From assembly GCF_030149235.1 (NCBI RefSeq), contig NZ_JASBRW010000085.1, positions 29,765 through 93,764 on the forward strand: a DNA stretch of 64,000 nt. Reading direction: 5' to 3'. Source of the stretch: Maricaulis sp. Its GTDB lineage: Bacteria; Pseudomonadota; Alphaproteobacteria; Caulobacterales; Maricaulaceae. Made by a program: the position numbers and the translations under genes. Shown here piece after piece: positions 9,870-20,265 of this stretch (its first letter is position 1; every line of letters begins with the position of its first letter). The notes beneath the pieces are model-generated. The model searched no databases. It was not told the origin of the DNA and worked only from the letters and a program-made list of their open reading frames with translations.

Positions 9870-12287
9870 ATGGCCTTGAAGGCGAAGCTTAGCATCGGGT
9901 CCGCAATGATTGCGTTGACCGCCGGTTTGACCTTGAACGGGGCAGTTCTGGCCCAGGACGCACCGATCGTACAGCCGGGAGCCCCGGGCCAGGATGGCCG
10001 CGAGCTCACCGCTGAGGAAGCGGTGCAGATCGCCGCGAACCGCTATTCCGAGGACGATGTCCGTTTCATGCAGGGCATGATCCTGCACCATTTCCAGGCG
10101 GTGCAGATGTCTGCCCTGGTGCCTGACCGGGCTGACCTTGAGGATGTCCGCGATATCGCCAGCCGCATTGATGCGACCCAGGCCGACGAGATCGAGTTCA
10201 TGCGCGGCTGGCTGATCGAGCGCGGCGAGGATGCCCCGGATCCGCAGAATGATGCGCACGCCATGCATCATGCGCATCATGGTCATCACGACATGGCCGG
10301 TATGGCGACCCCGGCGCAGATGGAAGCGCTCGCAGCCGCCAGCGGTACCGAATTCGATGCCCTCTTCCTCGAGCTGATGATTGCCCACCATGATGGTGCG
10401 GTGGAAATGGTCGACCACTTGCTGCGTCAGCGTGGCTCGGCCTATGACCCGGTCCTGTTCGATTTCGTCAATGATGTGCGGGGCGAGCAGCGGGCGGAAA
10501 TCCGCCGCATGGATGCGCTGCTGTCCGGCCTGTCGGAAGACCCGCGTAACGGCCTTGCTGCCGGTTTCCGCGATGCCGAAGAGGCGATTTCCAACCTGGT
10601 AATGCTGGCGAGCCTGCCCAAGCCGACCGGCTTCTTCGATGCGGAAAACCCGGCCGGTTTGCCACCGGAAATCCCGGCCGAGGCGACCGACGAAGAGGTT
10701 GAGCGCCGCTTCGGCGACCGCTCCCCCTTTCTGAGCTTCTCCAATACCGACATGGCCTTTGCCAATGACCTCATGGTCGCGGGCAATTATCACGGCTTCA
10801 ATGTCTACGACATCGCCGGTGATACGCCGCAGCTGATCAGCTCGGTCGTTTGTCCGGGCGGCCAGGGCGATGTGTCCATCGTCGGCGATCTGCTGATCGT
10901 CTCGGTCCAGGATACACGCGCCCGCGTCGATTGCGGCCGTCAGGGCGTGGAAGAGGAAGTCAGCGAAGAGCGTTTTCGTGGCATCCGGATTTTCGACATT
11001 TCCAACCCGGTGGTTCCGCGCCAGGTTGGTCAGGTCCAGACCTGCCGTGGCTCGCACACCCACTCCGTGGTCACCAGCGATGAAAACACGATCATCGTCT
11101 ATAATTCCGGTACCAGCTCGATCCGTCCGGAAGAAGAACTGGCCGGCTGTGTCGCCGGTCTGCCGGGTGATGATGAAACCGCGCTCTTCTCCATCGATGT
11201 GATCGAGATCCCGGTCGCCAACCCGGCGGCGTCGCGCATCGTCGACAGCCCGCGCGTCTTTGCTGACGACGAGACCGGCCGGATTGCCGGGCTTTGGGCC
11301 GGTGGTGATCATGGCGAGGGTACCCAGTCCACCCGTCGCACAGACCAGTGCCACGACATCACCGTCTTCCCGTCCCTGAACCTGGCGGCCGGTGCGTGCT
11401 CGGGCAATGGCATCATTCTCGACATTTCCGACCCGCGTGCGCCGCAGCGGATTGATGCTGTCGTCGACCAGGGCTTCGCCTACTGGCACTCGGCGACCTT
11501 CAATAATGACGGTACGAAAGTCCTCTTCACCGATGAGTGGGGTGGTGGCGGCCGTCCGCGTTGCCGGGCCCAGGACCCGTCTGACTGGGGCGCCAATGCG
11601 ATCTATGAGATCGACAATGGCCAGCTTGAATTTGCCAGCTATTTCAAGATCCCATCTGCTCAGACCGAGGAAGAGAACTGCGTTGCCCACAATGGGTCCG
11701 TGGTTCCGGTCCCGGGCCGCGATATCTTTGTTCAGTCCTGGTATCAGGGCGGGCTGACGGTGATCGACTTCACCGATGCGGCCAATCCGTACGAGATTGC
11801 CTTCTTTGATCGGGGTCCGATCGATGAGGACGTCATGATCTCCGGTGGCTACTGGTCGTCCTACTGGTATGACGGCCGTATCTACGGCACCGAGATCGCC
11901 CGTGGTCTCGACGTCTTCGAGCTGGCACCGAGCGAGTTCCTGACCGAGAACGAGATCGCTGCCGCGGCGCTGGCCAATCAGGGCGAGGTGTTCAATCCGC
12001 AGCAGCAGACCCAGGTGAGCTGGCCGGATCATCCGGTGGTCGGTATGGCTTATGTCGACCAGCTGGTGCGCGGCGAGGTGATGTCTGCTGATGCTGCCGA
12101 AACCGTATCGTCAGCCTTGGGCCGTGCGGCAGAGCATATCGAGGCGGGTACTACCGACCGTGGCCTGTCTTCCGAACTGCGTCGCCTGTCGCGCAGCCTG
12201 CCGGACGCTGACAATGGTTCTGCACATGCGGCACGAATCGACGCGCTGCGCGATGTGATGTGGGCGGTCGCGGGCGAGGTTCGCTAG
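9870..12287 (+). CDS. DUF305 (CopM-like) domain protein fused to LVIVD-type beta-propeller
   Basis: DUF305 motifs (FMQGMILHHFQAVQMS, LELMIAHHDGAVEMVDHLL) with His/Met-rich linker HAMHHAHHGHHDMAGM; C-terminal repeats (IRIFDISNPVVPRQVGQVQT, IILDISDPRAPQRID, LTVIDFTDAANPYEIAFFD). Confidence 0.85.
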   Translation: MALKAKLSIGSAMIALTAGLTLNGAVLAQDAPIVQPGAPGQDGRELTAEEAVQIAANRYSEDDVRFMQGMILHHFQAVQMSALVPDRADLEDVRDIASRIDATQADEIEFMRGWLIERGEDAPDPQNDAHAMHHAHHGHHDMAGMATPAQMEALAAASGTEFDALFLELMIAHHDGAVEMVDHLLRQRGSAYDPVLFDFVNDVRGEQRAEIRRMDALLSGLSEDPRNGLAAGFRDAEEAISNLVMLASLPKPTGFFDAENPAGLPPEIPAEATDEEVERRFGDRSPFLSFSNTDMAFANDLMVAGNYHGFNVYDIAGDTPQLISSVVCPGGQGDVSIVGDLLIVSVQDTRARVDCGRQGVEEEVSEERFRGIRIFDISNPVVPRQVGQVQTCRGSHTHSVVTSDENTIIVYNSGTSSIRPEEELAGCVAGLPGDDETALFSIDVIEIPVANPAASRIVDSPRVFADDETGRIAGLWAGGDHGEGTQSTRRTDQCHDITVFPSLNLAAGACSGNGIILDISDPRAPQRIDAVVDQGFAYWHSATFNNDGTKVLFTDEWGGGGRPRCRAQDPSDWGANAIYEIDNGQLEFASYFKIPSAQTEEENCVAHNGSVVPVPGRDIFVQSWYQGGLTVIDFTDAANPYEIAFFDRGPIDEDVMISGGYWSSYWYDGRIYGTEIARGLDVFELAPSEFLTENEIAAAALANQGEVFNPQQQTQVSWPDHPVVGMAYVDQLVRGEVMSADAAETVSSALGRAAEHIEAGTTDRGLSSELRRLSRSLPDADNGSAHAARIDALRDVMWAVAGEVR

Positions 12288-12314
12288 ACCCGACCGGCTT
12301 TCATCGAAACGAAG

Positions 12315-12340
12315 AACCGCGGTCCAGACGGGCCGCGGTT
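12315..12340 (+). terminator. Rho-independent-type terminator downstream of DUF305 gene
   Basis: aaccgcgg-N10-ccgcggtt stem followed by tcttctt. Confidence 0.6.
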
Positions 12341-12356
12341 TCTTCTTGCCCGGACA

Positions 12357-12848
12357 TCACTGCGCGGGTCGGCGCCAGAACTGCAGATGGGTGGACAGCT
12401 GGCCGTTGAACAACAGGCTCGCCATCAGGGCGATAGACATCATCTGCAGCATGGCCATCAGGCCGATGCCCCCAAAGGCGTAGATGAACCTATCCAAGCT
12501 GGATTCTGCGAGGCTGAGAGAGTCCGGGTTCAAGCCCAGTATGATCCAGTCGATACGGTCGAGAATGAAGGCGACCCCAAAGGCGGGGATGCAGGCGGCG
12601 GACCGGTTGAACAAGGCCAGCAGTGCGATGCAGTTGAGCACGATATGGCTAAAGAACGCCGCTTCCTGCCAGAAGCTCAGGGTTTCGATCAGCGTCGCCA
12701 GTCCGGTATTCCAATCCGCGGGCCACACACCCAGCCGGATGCCGATATTGGGGACCGCCCAGTAGATCCCGTAGACGATCTCAAGGATCACCAGCATAAT
12801 GCAGAGCCAGTAGAAAAACCGGTTAACGGGCATGCGTTTGGCCCCCAA
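12357..12848 (-). CDS. Small integral membrane hypothetical protein
   Basis: 163 aa ORF with several hydrophobic segments (FFYWLCIMLVILEIVYGIYW, AAFFSHIVLNCIALLALF). Confidence 0.6.
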   Translation of the reverse strand: MGAKRMPVNRFFYWLCIMLVILEIVYGIYWAVPNIGIRLGVWPADWNTGLATLIETLSFWQEAAFFSHIVLNCIALLALFNRSAACIPAFGVAFILDRIDWIILGLNPDSLSLAESSLDRFIYAFGGIGLMAMLQMMSIALMASLLFNGQLSTHLQFWRRPAQ

Positions 12849-13022
12849 ATGCCCGCATGCAAAGCGCGGGTTCAGGCTGAGGCTAGCCGCAAGCGATTGT
12901 TGAAGACTTAACTGCCGGGCCGGCTAGACATCGGCCAATCGCATCGCTGCACTGGCCATGCTAGGACCCTTTTGCGGGCCAGGACTCATTCCTGGCGCCG
13001 GCAGCGGAGTCTCCTTCAAACC

Positions 13023-14168
13023 ATGTCCGTTACCCGTCAGAGCCTGCACGACCTGAACACGCCTTGCCTGCTGCTCGATCGCGCTGTGCTGCGGCGCAAT
13101 CTGCGCCGCATGGCCGAGCAAATCGCAGGCCTGGGCGGGGTGCTGCGGCCGCATGTGAAGACCCATAAATCGCTCGACGTTCAGGCCGAGCTGGAACAGG
13201 CCGGCGCTGTCTCTGGCATCACGGTCTCGACCCTGGCCGAGGCGGAATACTTCTTCGCGGCAGGTCAGCGCGATATTCTCTACGCCGTCGGTATCGCCCC
13301 CAACAAGCTCGATCAGATCGCTGACCTGATGGCCCGCGGGGCCGATATCAAGATCATCCTCGACAGTGTGGAGATGGCGGTCTGTGTGGCCGCGAGGGGC
13401 GCCGAGCTCGGCGTCACCTTCACCACTCTGATCGAGCTGGATGTGGATGGTCACCGTGCCGGCATCGACCCCCGTAGCGATGCCTTGCTGGAGCTGGCGC
13501 AGGCCTGCCAAGTGCCCGGCCTCGCTCTCGGCGGGGTCATGACCCATGCGGGCGGATCCTATAATTGCGCTTCCGTCGAGGCGATCCGAGAGATGGCCGA
13601 TCAGGAGCGCAGCCTGGCCGTACTGGGCGCCGGGCGGTTGCGCGAGGCGGGTCACCCGATCGACATCGTCTCGATCGGATCCACGCCGACCGCCTTTTTC
13701 GCGACCTCCCTGGAGGGCGTCACCGAGGTGCGGGCCGGGGTCTATACCTTCCAGGACCTGGTGATGGCCGGGCTCGGCGTTTGCGGCCATGACGAGATTG
13801 CGATTTCTGTGCTCAGCAGCGTCATCGGCCATCAGCGCGCCAAGGGCTGGACCCTGACCGATGCCGGATGGATGGCGATGTCGCGCGATCGCGGAACCGA
13901 GGGGCAGGCGGTCGATTTTGGTTATGGCGAGGTCTGGGACCTGCAGGGCCAGCCGCTGGGCGGGCTCATCCTCCGCGGCGCCAACCAGGAGCACGGCGTC
14001 ATCAGCCGCGGCGCCCATGCGTCCGGCGAGGCACCTGAATTGGCGGTCGGAGACAAGGTCCGGATCGCCCCCAATCATGCCTGTGCGACCGCGGCCCAGT
14101 TCGATCACTACATGGTCATCGAAGACGGCTATTTGATTGATCAATGGCCGCGCGGCCGGGGCTGGTAG
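13023..14168 (+). CDS. DSD1-family PLP-dependent enzyme (D-threonine aldolase / D-serine dehydratase-like)
   Basis: LNTPCLLLDRAVLRRNLRRMAEQ ... LRPHVKTHKS PLP-lysine motif; C-terminal metal site HGVI...VRIAPNHACAT. Confidence 0.88.
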   Translation: MSVTRQSLHDLNTPCLLLDRAVLRRNLRRMAEQIAGLGGVLRPHVKTHKSLDVQAELEQAGAVSGITVSTLAEAEYFFAAGQRDILYAVGIAPNKLDQIADLMARGADIKIILDSVEMAVCVAARGAELGVTFTTLIELDVDGHRAGIDPRSDALLELAQACQVPGLALGGVMTHAGGSYNCASVEAIREMADQERSLAVLGAGRLREAGHPIDIVSIGSTPTAFFATSLEGVTEVRAGVYTFQDLVMAGLGVCGHDEIAISVLSSVIGHQRAKGWTLTDAGWMAMSRDRGTEGQAVDFGYGEVWDLQGQPLGGLILRGANQEHGVISRGAHASGEAPELAVGDKVRIAPNHACATAAQFDHYMVIEDGYLIDQWPRGRGW

Positions 14169-14212
14169 TCGCTTGCTTGGCGGCAAAGCGGCAATATTCA
14201 TTCGCGGGACAG

Positions 14213-14228
14213 TCTGGTCGCGACCAGA
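14213..14228. promoter_or_regulatory. 16-bp perfect palindrome TCTGGTCGCGACCAGA upstream of gltD
   Basis: Directly seen; about 75 bp upstream of the likely gltD start. Confidence 0.4.
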
Positions 14229-14302
14229 TCATGCAAGGCGCAGCCCCCAATTTGTGCAAATGCGAAATTTATGCTGCACTTGCGGCATATTTCAGCCGGC
14301 GC

Positions 14303-15739
14303 ATGAGGCCTTCCTTGCTAAGATTTACCGATCTGCGACAGACCTATCCCGACAAACGCCCCGCCGCCGAACGGCGCGAGGATTTCCGCGAAATCCGCAA
14401 TCGCTTCGAGCCCGCCGCCGCGGCCGAGCAGTCCTCGCGGTGTTCCCAGTGCGGGGTTCCGTTTTGTCAGTCGGGCTGTCCGCTCGGTAACAATATTCCC
14501 GACTGGCTTGCCCTCGCCGCCGACGGCCATTTGCGCGAGGCCTATGACCTGTCCTCGGCGACCTCGACCATGCCGGAAATCTGCGGCCGTATCTGCCCGC
14601 AAGACCGTCTGTGTGAGGGGGCCTGTGTCATCGAGAAGTCCTCGCACGGGGCGGTAACCATCGGCTCGGTCGAGCAATACATTACCGACACGGCCTGGGA
14701 AGAAGGTTGGGTCGAGCCGATCCAGGTCGCTCCTCCGCGCGGTCAGAGCGTGGGGATTATCGGGTCTGGTCCCGCCGGACTGGCAGCGGCAGAACGTTTG
14801 CGCGAGGCCGGGTTCGATATTGTCGTCTATGAACGCGCGGACCGGGCGGGCGGTCTGCTGATCTATGGCATTCCGGGCTTCAAGCTGGAAAAGCCGGTCG
14901 TGCAATGCCGCATCGAGCGTCTCGAGACCGCTGGAGTCGAATTCCGGCTCGGGGTCGAGGTGGGCCATGATATCACCCTGGAAGAGATCCGGTCGGAGCA
15001 TCACGCCGTGCTGCTCGCAACTGGCGTTTATGTGCCGCGCGAGCTGGACTGCCCCGGGTCCGACAAGGGTGTGATCGGCGCGCTGGATTTCCTGATCCGC
15101 GCCAATCGCGATGATCTCGGCGACGCTCCGGCCGACGACAATGCGCTCAATGCTGAAGGCCGGGATGTCGTTGTCATTGGCGGCGGTGATACCGCCATGG
15201 ACTGCGTCCGCACGGCGGTGCGCCAGGGTGCCGCCTCGGTCAGCTGTCTCTATCGCCGCGACCGCGCCAATATGCCCGGATCGGCTCGCGAGGTGGTCTC
15301 GGCGGAGGAAGAGGGCGTGCAGTTCCACTGGCTCACGGCCCCGCTCGCGATTGAACATGATGCCGAGGGTGCGGTCCGCGCCGTGCGCGGCCAGGGCATG
15401 CGCCTCGGTGCGCCGGGTCTTGGCGGCCGCCGCGCGGTCGAGCCATGCCCGGAAATTATCAAGGAGATCAAGGCCGACATGGTTATTTCCGCCCTTGGCT
15501 TCACACCGGAAGACCTGCCGGGAAAACTGCACTCGGTCGATCTCGCCGTGCGCCGCTCCGGCGAGCTTGAAATCGACCGCGCCACCAAGATGACCAGCCT
15601 GGATGGCGTGTTTGCCGCCGGTGATATTGTCCGCGGTGCCTCGCTCGTAGTCTGGGCCCTGAAAGATGGTCTCGATGCCGCGCAGGCCATCAAGGCCTAT
15701 CTCGATAACCGGCTCGAAGTTCTGGGGGCGGCGGAATGA
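14303..15739 (+). CDS. gltD: Glutamate synthase (NADPH) small subunit
   Basis: CSQCGVPFCQSGCPLGNNIPDW Fe-S motif, GSGPAGLAAAERLREAGF FAD motif, GGGDTAMDCVRTA NADPH motif; start taken at 14303 rather than longest ORF at 14144. Confidence 0.93.
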   Translation: MRPSLLRFTDLRQTYPDKRPAAERREDFREIRNRFEPAAAAEQSSRCSQCGVPFCQSGCPLGNNIPDWLALAADGHLREAYDLSSATSTMPEICGRICPQDRLCEGACVIEKSSHGAVTIGSVEQYITDTAWEEGWVEPIQVAPPRGQSVGIIGSGPAGLAAAERLREAGFDIVVYERADRAGGLLIYGIPGFKLEKPVVQCRIERLETAGVEFRLGVEVGHDITLEEIRSEHHAVLLATGVYVPRELDCPGSDKGVIGALDFLIRANRDDLGDAPADDNALNAEGRDVVVIGGGDTAMDCVRTAVRQGAASVSCLYRRDRANMPGSAREVVSAEEEGVQFHWLTAPLAIEHDAEGAVRAVRGQGMRLGAPGLGGRRAVEPCPEIIKEIKADMVISALGFTPEDLPGKLHSVDLAVRRSGELEIDRATKMTSLDGVFAAGDIVRGASLVVWALKDGLDAAQAIKAYLDNRLEVLGAAE

Positions 15740-18700
15740 GCCGCGGCGCGGGAACGCCCGCTGACTATCTCGCCCGCCGTGACGTGCTCGAACAGGCTGG
15801 TCTTTACCGGCCCGAGGATGATCGCGATGCCTGTGGTGTCGGCCTGGTCGCCGACATCCAGGGACGGGCCCGCCGCGAAATTGTCGAAACCGCGATCGAT
15901 GCCCTCAAATCGGTCTGGCACCGCGGCGCGGTGGATGCCGACGGGCTGACCGGTGACGGGGCGGGGCTCCGGGTCGGCGTGGCCCAGGACTTCTTCAAGT
16001 CCGCTGTGGCGCGCACCGGGCATGAGCCGGAACAGGGCGATGTCATTGTCGGCATGATCTTCATGTCGCGCACCGATTTCAGTGCCCGGGAACGCTCGCG
16101 CGCCATTGTCGAGGCGGAAATCCTGCGCGAGGGCTTTTCCTTCTATGGCTGGCGCCAGCCGCCCATCGATACCAGCGTGCTCGGTGACAAGGCGCGGGCC
16201 ACCCTGCCGGAGATCGAGCAGATCCTGTTCCGCGAACCCGGTGGGCGCGATCCCGAAGCGGTCGAGCGGACGCTCTACGTGGTCCGTCGCCGGATCGAGC
16301 AGCGGGCTCGGGAGGAAGGCCTGCGGGAGCTCTATGTCTGCTCGCTGTCCTCGCGCGACGTGATCTATAAGGGCCTGTTCCGGGCCCAGGATATCGACGC
16401 CTTCTACCAGGATTTGCGCAATCCGGATTTCGTCTCGCCCTTCGCGATTTTTCACCAGCGCTATTCCACCAACACCTTTCCGGAATGGCGCCTGGCACAG
16501 CCTTTCCGCATGCTTGCCCACAATGGCGAGATCAATACGCTGCGCGGCAATTCCAACTGGATGAAGAGCCATGAACGCCTGGTCGAGGACTCGGTGCTGG
16601 CGGGCAATGGCGAGGATATCCTGCCGGTCATCCAGCCCGGCGCCTCGGACAGTGCGGCTCTCGATCAGACCTTTGAATTCCTGGTGCGGACCGGATTGCC
16701 TGCCCCCATGGCCAAGACCATGCTGGTGCCCGAGGCTTGGTCCAAGCGCGAGGATGTCATGCCGGCGGCCTGGCGTGACATGTATGCCTACTGCAATTCG
16801 GTGATGGAGCCCTGGGATGGCCCGGCTGCGATTGCCGCCTTTGATGGTCGCTGGATCGTGGCGGGTCTGGACCGCAATGGTCTGCGCCCGACCCGCTGGG
16901 CCCGCGCCCGCGACGGCATGCTGGTCGCCGGCTCCGAAGCCGGCATGGCGCGGATCGCACCGGAGGATGTGGTCGAGCGCGGCGCGATCACGCCGGGCCG
17001 TTTGATCGCGCTGGATCTGCAGGAAGGTCAGTTCTACCGGGAGACGGAAATCCTCGACCGGTTGAGCGAGCAGCAACCCTATCGGCGCTGGATCGGTGAG
17101 ATCGAGGATATCGAGGACGTCGTTGGTCCCGGCGCCGAGCCGGAGCTGTTCGATGAGCCGGATCGCGTCCGGCGCCAGATCGCCTCGGGCTATAGTTTCG
17201 AGAGCGTGCAGCTGGTCCTCAATGTCATGGCAGACGAGGGCAAGGAAGCCGTCGGGTCGATGGGCGATGACACGCCTTTGGCCGTGCTGTCGGACAGTTA
17301 CCGGCCGTTGTCACACTTCTTTCGGCAGAATTTCTCCCAGGTCACCAACCCCCCGATCGACCCGCTGCGCGAAGGCCGGGTGATGGGGCTGAAGACCCGT
17401 TTCCGCAATCTGGGCAATTTGCTCGGTCCGGCCCAGCAGCGCTCCAGCGTTCTGGTGCTGGACAGCCCGGTTCTGACCAATGGCGCGTTCGGGCGCTGGC
17501 GCGAGCACATCAAGGACGAGGTGCGCGAGATCGATTGCCTGTTCGAGCCGGCCAAGGCGAGCGGGGATGGCCGGGTGCTGGCGGAGGCGATGGATGCGGT
17601 CATTGACCAGGCCATTGAAGCGGTCCGCCATGGAGCCGCTCACCTGATCCTGACCGATCACCGCCAGACCGCGACGCTGGCCGCCCTGCCGATGATCCTT
17701 GTCACCGGTGCCGTTCATGCGCGTCTGACCGAGCAGGGCCTGCGCAATCGCTGCTCGATCAATGTGCGCTCGGCCGAGTGTGCCGACCCGCATTATGCAG
17801 CGGTCCTGATCGGTCTCGGTGCCACGACAATAAACCCCTATCTCGCCTTCGACACCGTTACGGCGCCGGCCAAGGGTGATGAGGACGAGGCCCGTACCCG
17901 CGCCCAATTGCTCAAACAGGCCTTCGATGGCGGGCTTTTGAAAGTCATGTCGAAGATGGGCATTTCGGTGATCTCCTCCTATCGCGGGGGCTGTGACTTC
18001 GAAGTGCTCGGCCTGTCGCGGGCCCTGGTGGAAACCTATCTGCCCGGCGTGGTGAGCCGGATCTCCGGCATGGGCCTGTCCGGTCTGGAAGGCCGCCTGG
18101 TCAATCTGCATCGCGGCGCCTGGCAGCATGAGCGGGCCCGTTTGCCGATCGGGGGCTTCTTCCGTCAGCGCAGCAGCGGCGACCGGCATGCGCTTTCGGC
18201 CCAGTCGATTGACGCCCTGCACAAGGCCGTGCGCGACAATGAACCGTCGGCCTGGGTGCAGTACCGTGAAGCCATTGAGGCCCAGGGGCCAGTGCATCTG
18301 CGTGATCTCATGGCCATGCGCCCGCTGGGCAAGGCGGTCAGCGTTGATGCGGTCGAGTCCATCAATGGAATTCGCCGGCGCTTTGTGACGCCGGGCATGT
18401 CGCTGGGGGCGCTATCGCCGGAGGCCCATGGCGCGCTCAACATCGCCATGAACCGGATCGGGGCCAAGTCCGTGTCCGGTGAGGGAGGCGAGGACCCCAA
18501 GCGCTACACGCCCCTGCCGAGCGGGGAGAACCTTAACTCGGCGGTGAAGCAGATTGCTTCCGGCCGCTTCGGTGTGACGGCGGAATACCTCAATCAGTGC
18601 CGTGAGATCGAGATCAAGATCGCCCAGGGTGCCAAGCCCGGTGAGGGCGGGCAATTGCCCGGTTTCAAGGTTACCGACTTCATTGCGCGCATGCGCCTGT

Positions 18701-20265
18701 CGACGCCGGGCGTCAGCCTGATCTCGCCGCCGCCGCACCACGATATCTACTCCATCGAGGACCTGGCGCAGCTGATCTACGACCTCAAACAGATCAACCC
18801 GATTGCCCGAGTCGGTGTGAAACTGGTCGCTGCGGCCGGGGTCGGTGCCGTCGCTGCCGGTGTCGCCAAGGCGCGCGCCGATGTGATCAATATTTCGGGG
18901 TCGGTCGGGGGCACGGGTGCCGCGGCGCTGAGCTCGATCAAGTTTGCCGGCGGGCCGCTGGAGCTGGGCCTCGCCGAGGCGCACCAGATGCTGTCCCTCA
19001 ACGGGTTGCGCGAGCGCGTCACCCTGCGCGCGGATGGGGGTATCCGCACCGGTCGCGATATCGTCATTGCCGCGATGATCGGGGCCGAGGAATTCGGTAT
19101 CGGCACCACGGCACTTCTGGCGCTCGGCTGTCTGATGGTGCGTCAGTGCCACTCCAATACCTGTCCGGTGGGCGTGTGTACCCAGGATGATGATCTGCGC
19201 GCCCGCTTTGGCGGTGCGCCTGATCATGTGGTCAATCTGATGACCTATCTGGCCCAGGATGTACGCGATATCCTGGCCAGCCTCGGCGCTACCTCGCTTG
19301 AAGACGTGATCGGCCGGGCCGACTTGCTGACCCAGGTCAGCCGCGGATCCTCGACGCTCGATGACCTCGATCTCAGCGCCATCATGGCGCGCGCCGATGC
19401 CGCCGACCGGCCGGCCCGTTCGACCCGGATGCAGCGCAATGACGTGTCGCCGACGCTGGATGACCGCATCCTGGTCGATGCGGCCCCGGCCTTTGACCGC
19501 GGCGAGAAGATGCAACTCGATTACGATGTGCGGAATACCGATCGTGCGATCGGTGCGCGCACTTCCTCCGAGTTCGTTTCTCGCTTCGGCGCGCGCGGGC
19601 CCGGCGAGGACTACCTGACGGTTCGCCTGCGCGGGTCGGCGGGGCAGTCGCTGGGCGCGTTTGCAGCGCGTGGGCTGCGCATCGAGCTGGACGGCGATGC
19701 CAATGACTATGTCGGCAAGGGCCTGTCCGGCGGCAAGCTGGTCGTGCGGCCCTATCGCGGTTCAACGCTGGAAAACCACCACCACGCCATTATCGGTAAT
19801 ACCTGTCTCTACGGGGCCACCTCCGGCTGGCTGTTCGCCGCCGGCCGTGCCGGCCAGCGCTTTGCCGTGCGGAATTCCGGGGCCCAGGCGGTCGTCGAAG
19901 GCTGCGGGGCGAATGGCTGTGAGTACATGACTGGCGGTGTCGTTGTCCTGATCGGCCCGGTCGGCGACAATTTCGCGGCCGGCATGACCGGCGGCGATGT
20001 CCTCGTCTACGACCCGGAGGACCGGCTCGCCGCGCGTCTCAACAGCGAGACGGTAGTGGTCAGCCCGCTCGAGCGTGAAGCCGATGCGCTGTGCCGCTCC
20101 CTGATCATCGAACACCTGGCCCAGACCGGGTCCGCCCAGGCGGACCAGCTGCTGGCCAATTGGGATGTGGTGCGGGCTGACTTCGTCCATGTCCAGGGCC
20201 GCGAAATCGTTGCGCGGCAACGGGCGGTGGACAAGGCCATGCATCGCGAGGCGGAAAACAGCTGA
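15736..20265 (+). CDS. gltB: Glutamate synthase large subunit
   Basis: 1509 aa; N-terminal Cys after propeptide (DACGVGLVADIQG), FMN/Fe-S region CLMVRQCHSNTCPVGVCTQ, C-terminal GXGXG domain; ATGA overlap with gltD. Confidence 0.97.
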   Translation: MSRGAGTPADYLARRDVLEQAGLYRPEDDRDACGVGLVADIQGRARREIVETAIDALKSVWHRGAVDADGLTGDGAGLRVGVAQDFFKSAVARTGHEPEQGDVIVGMIFMSRTDFSARERSRAIVEAEILREGFSFYGWRQPPIDTSVLGDKARATLPEIEQILFREPGGRDPEAVERTLYVVRRRIEQRAREEGLRELYVCSLSSRDVIYKGLFRAQDIDAFYQDLRNPDFVSPFAIFHQRYSTNTFPEWRLAQPFRMLAHNGEINTLRGNSNWMKSHERLVEDSVLAGNGEDILPVIQPGASDSAALDQTFEFLVRTGLPAPMAKTMLVPEAWSKREDVMPAAWRDMYAYCNSVMEPWDGPAAIAAFDGRWIVAGLDRNGLRPTRWARARDGMLVAGSEAGMARIAPEDVVERGAITPGRLIALDLQEGQFYRETEILDRLSEQQPYRRWIGEIEDIEDVVGPGAEPELFDEPDRVRRQIASGYSFESVQLVLNVMADEGKEAVGSMGDDTPLAVLSDSYRPLSHFFRQNFSQVTNPPIDPLREGRVMGLKTRFRNLGNLLGPAQQRSSVLVLDSPVLTNGAFGRWREHIKDEVREIDCLFEPAKASGDGRVLAEAMDAVIDQAIEAVRHGAAHLILTDHRQTATLAALPMILVTGAVHARLTEQGLRNRCSINVRSAECADPHYAAVLIGLGATTINPYLAFDTVTAPAKGDEDEARTRAQLLKQAFDGGLLKVMSKMGISVISSYRGGCDFEVLGLSRALVETYLPGVVSRISGMGLSGLEGRLVNLHRGAWQHERARLPIGGFFRQRSSGDRHALSAQSIDALHKAVRDNEPSAWVQYREAIEAQGPVHLRDLMAMRPLGKAVSVDAVESINGIRRRFVTPGMSLGALSPEAHGALNIAMNRIGAKSVSGEGGEDPKRYTPLPSGENLNSAVKQIASGRFGVTAEYLNQCREIEIKIAQGAKPGEGGQLPGFKVTDFIARMRLSTPGVSLISPPPHHDIYSIEDLAQLIYDLKQINPIARVGVKLVAAAGVGAVAAGVAKARADVINISGSVGGTGAAALSSIKFAGGPLELGLAEAHQMLSLNGLRERVTLRADGGIRTGRDIVIAAMIGAEEFGIGTTALLALGCLMVRQCHSNTCPVGVCTQDDDLRARFGGAPDHVVNLMTYLAQDVRDILASLGATSLEDVIGRADLLTQVSRGSSTLDDLDLSAIMARADAADRPARSTRMQRNDVSPTLDDRILVDAAPAFDRGEKMQLDYDVRNTDRAIGARTSSEFVSRFGARGPGEDYLTVRLRGSAGQSLGAFAARGLRIELDGDANDYVGKGLSGGKLVVRPYRGSTLENHHHAIIGNTCLYGATSGWLFAAGRAGQRFAVRNSGAQAVVEGCGANGCEYMTGGVVVLIGPVGDNFAAGMTGGDVLVYDPEDRLAARLNSETVVVSPLEREADALCRSLIIEHLAQTGSAQADQLLANWDVVRADFVHVQGREIVARQRAVDKAMHREAENS

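Noticed and set aside
9834-12032. 732-aa antisense ORF opposite the DUF305 gene
   Set aside because: Shadow ORF; no domain logic, no plausible start context, sense protein has clear domains.
14144-14302. N-terminal extension of gltD
   Set aside because: Overlaps the upstream DSD1-family gene end and contains the palindrome; the GltD family typically begins near the MRPSLLRFTDL region.
15697-17076. 459-aa antisense ORF opposite gltB
   Set aside because: Shadow of gltB; no recognisable motif.
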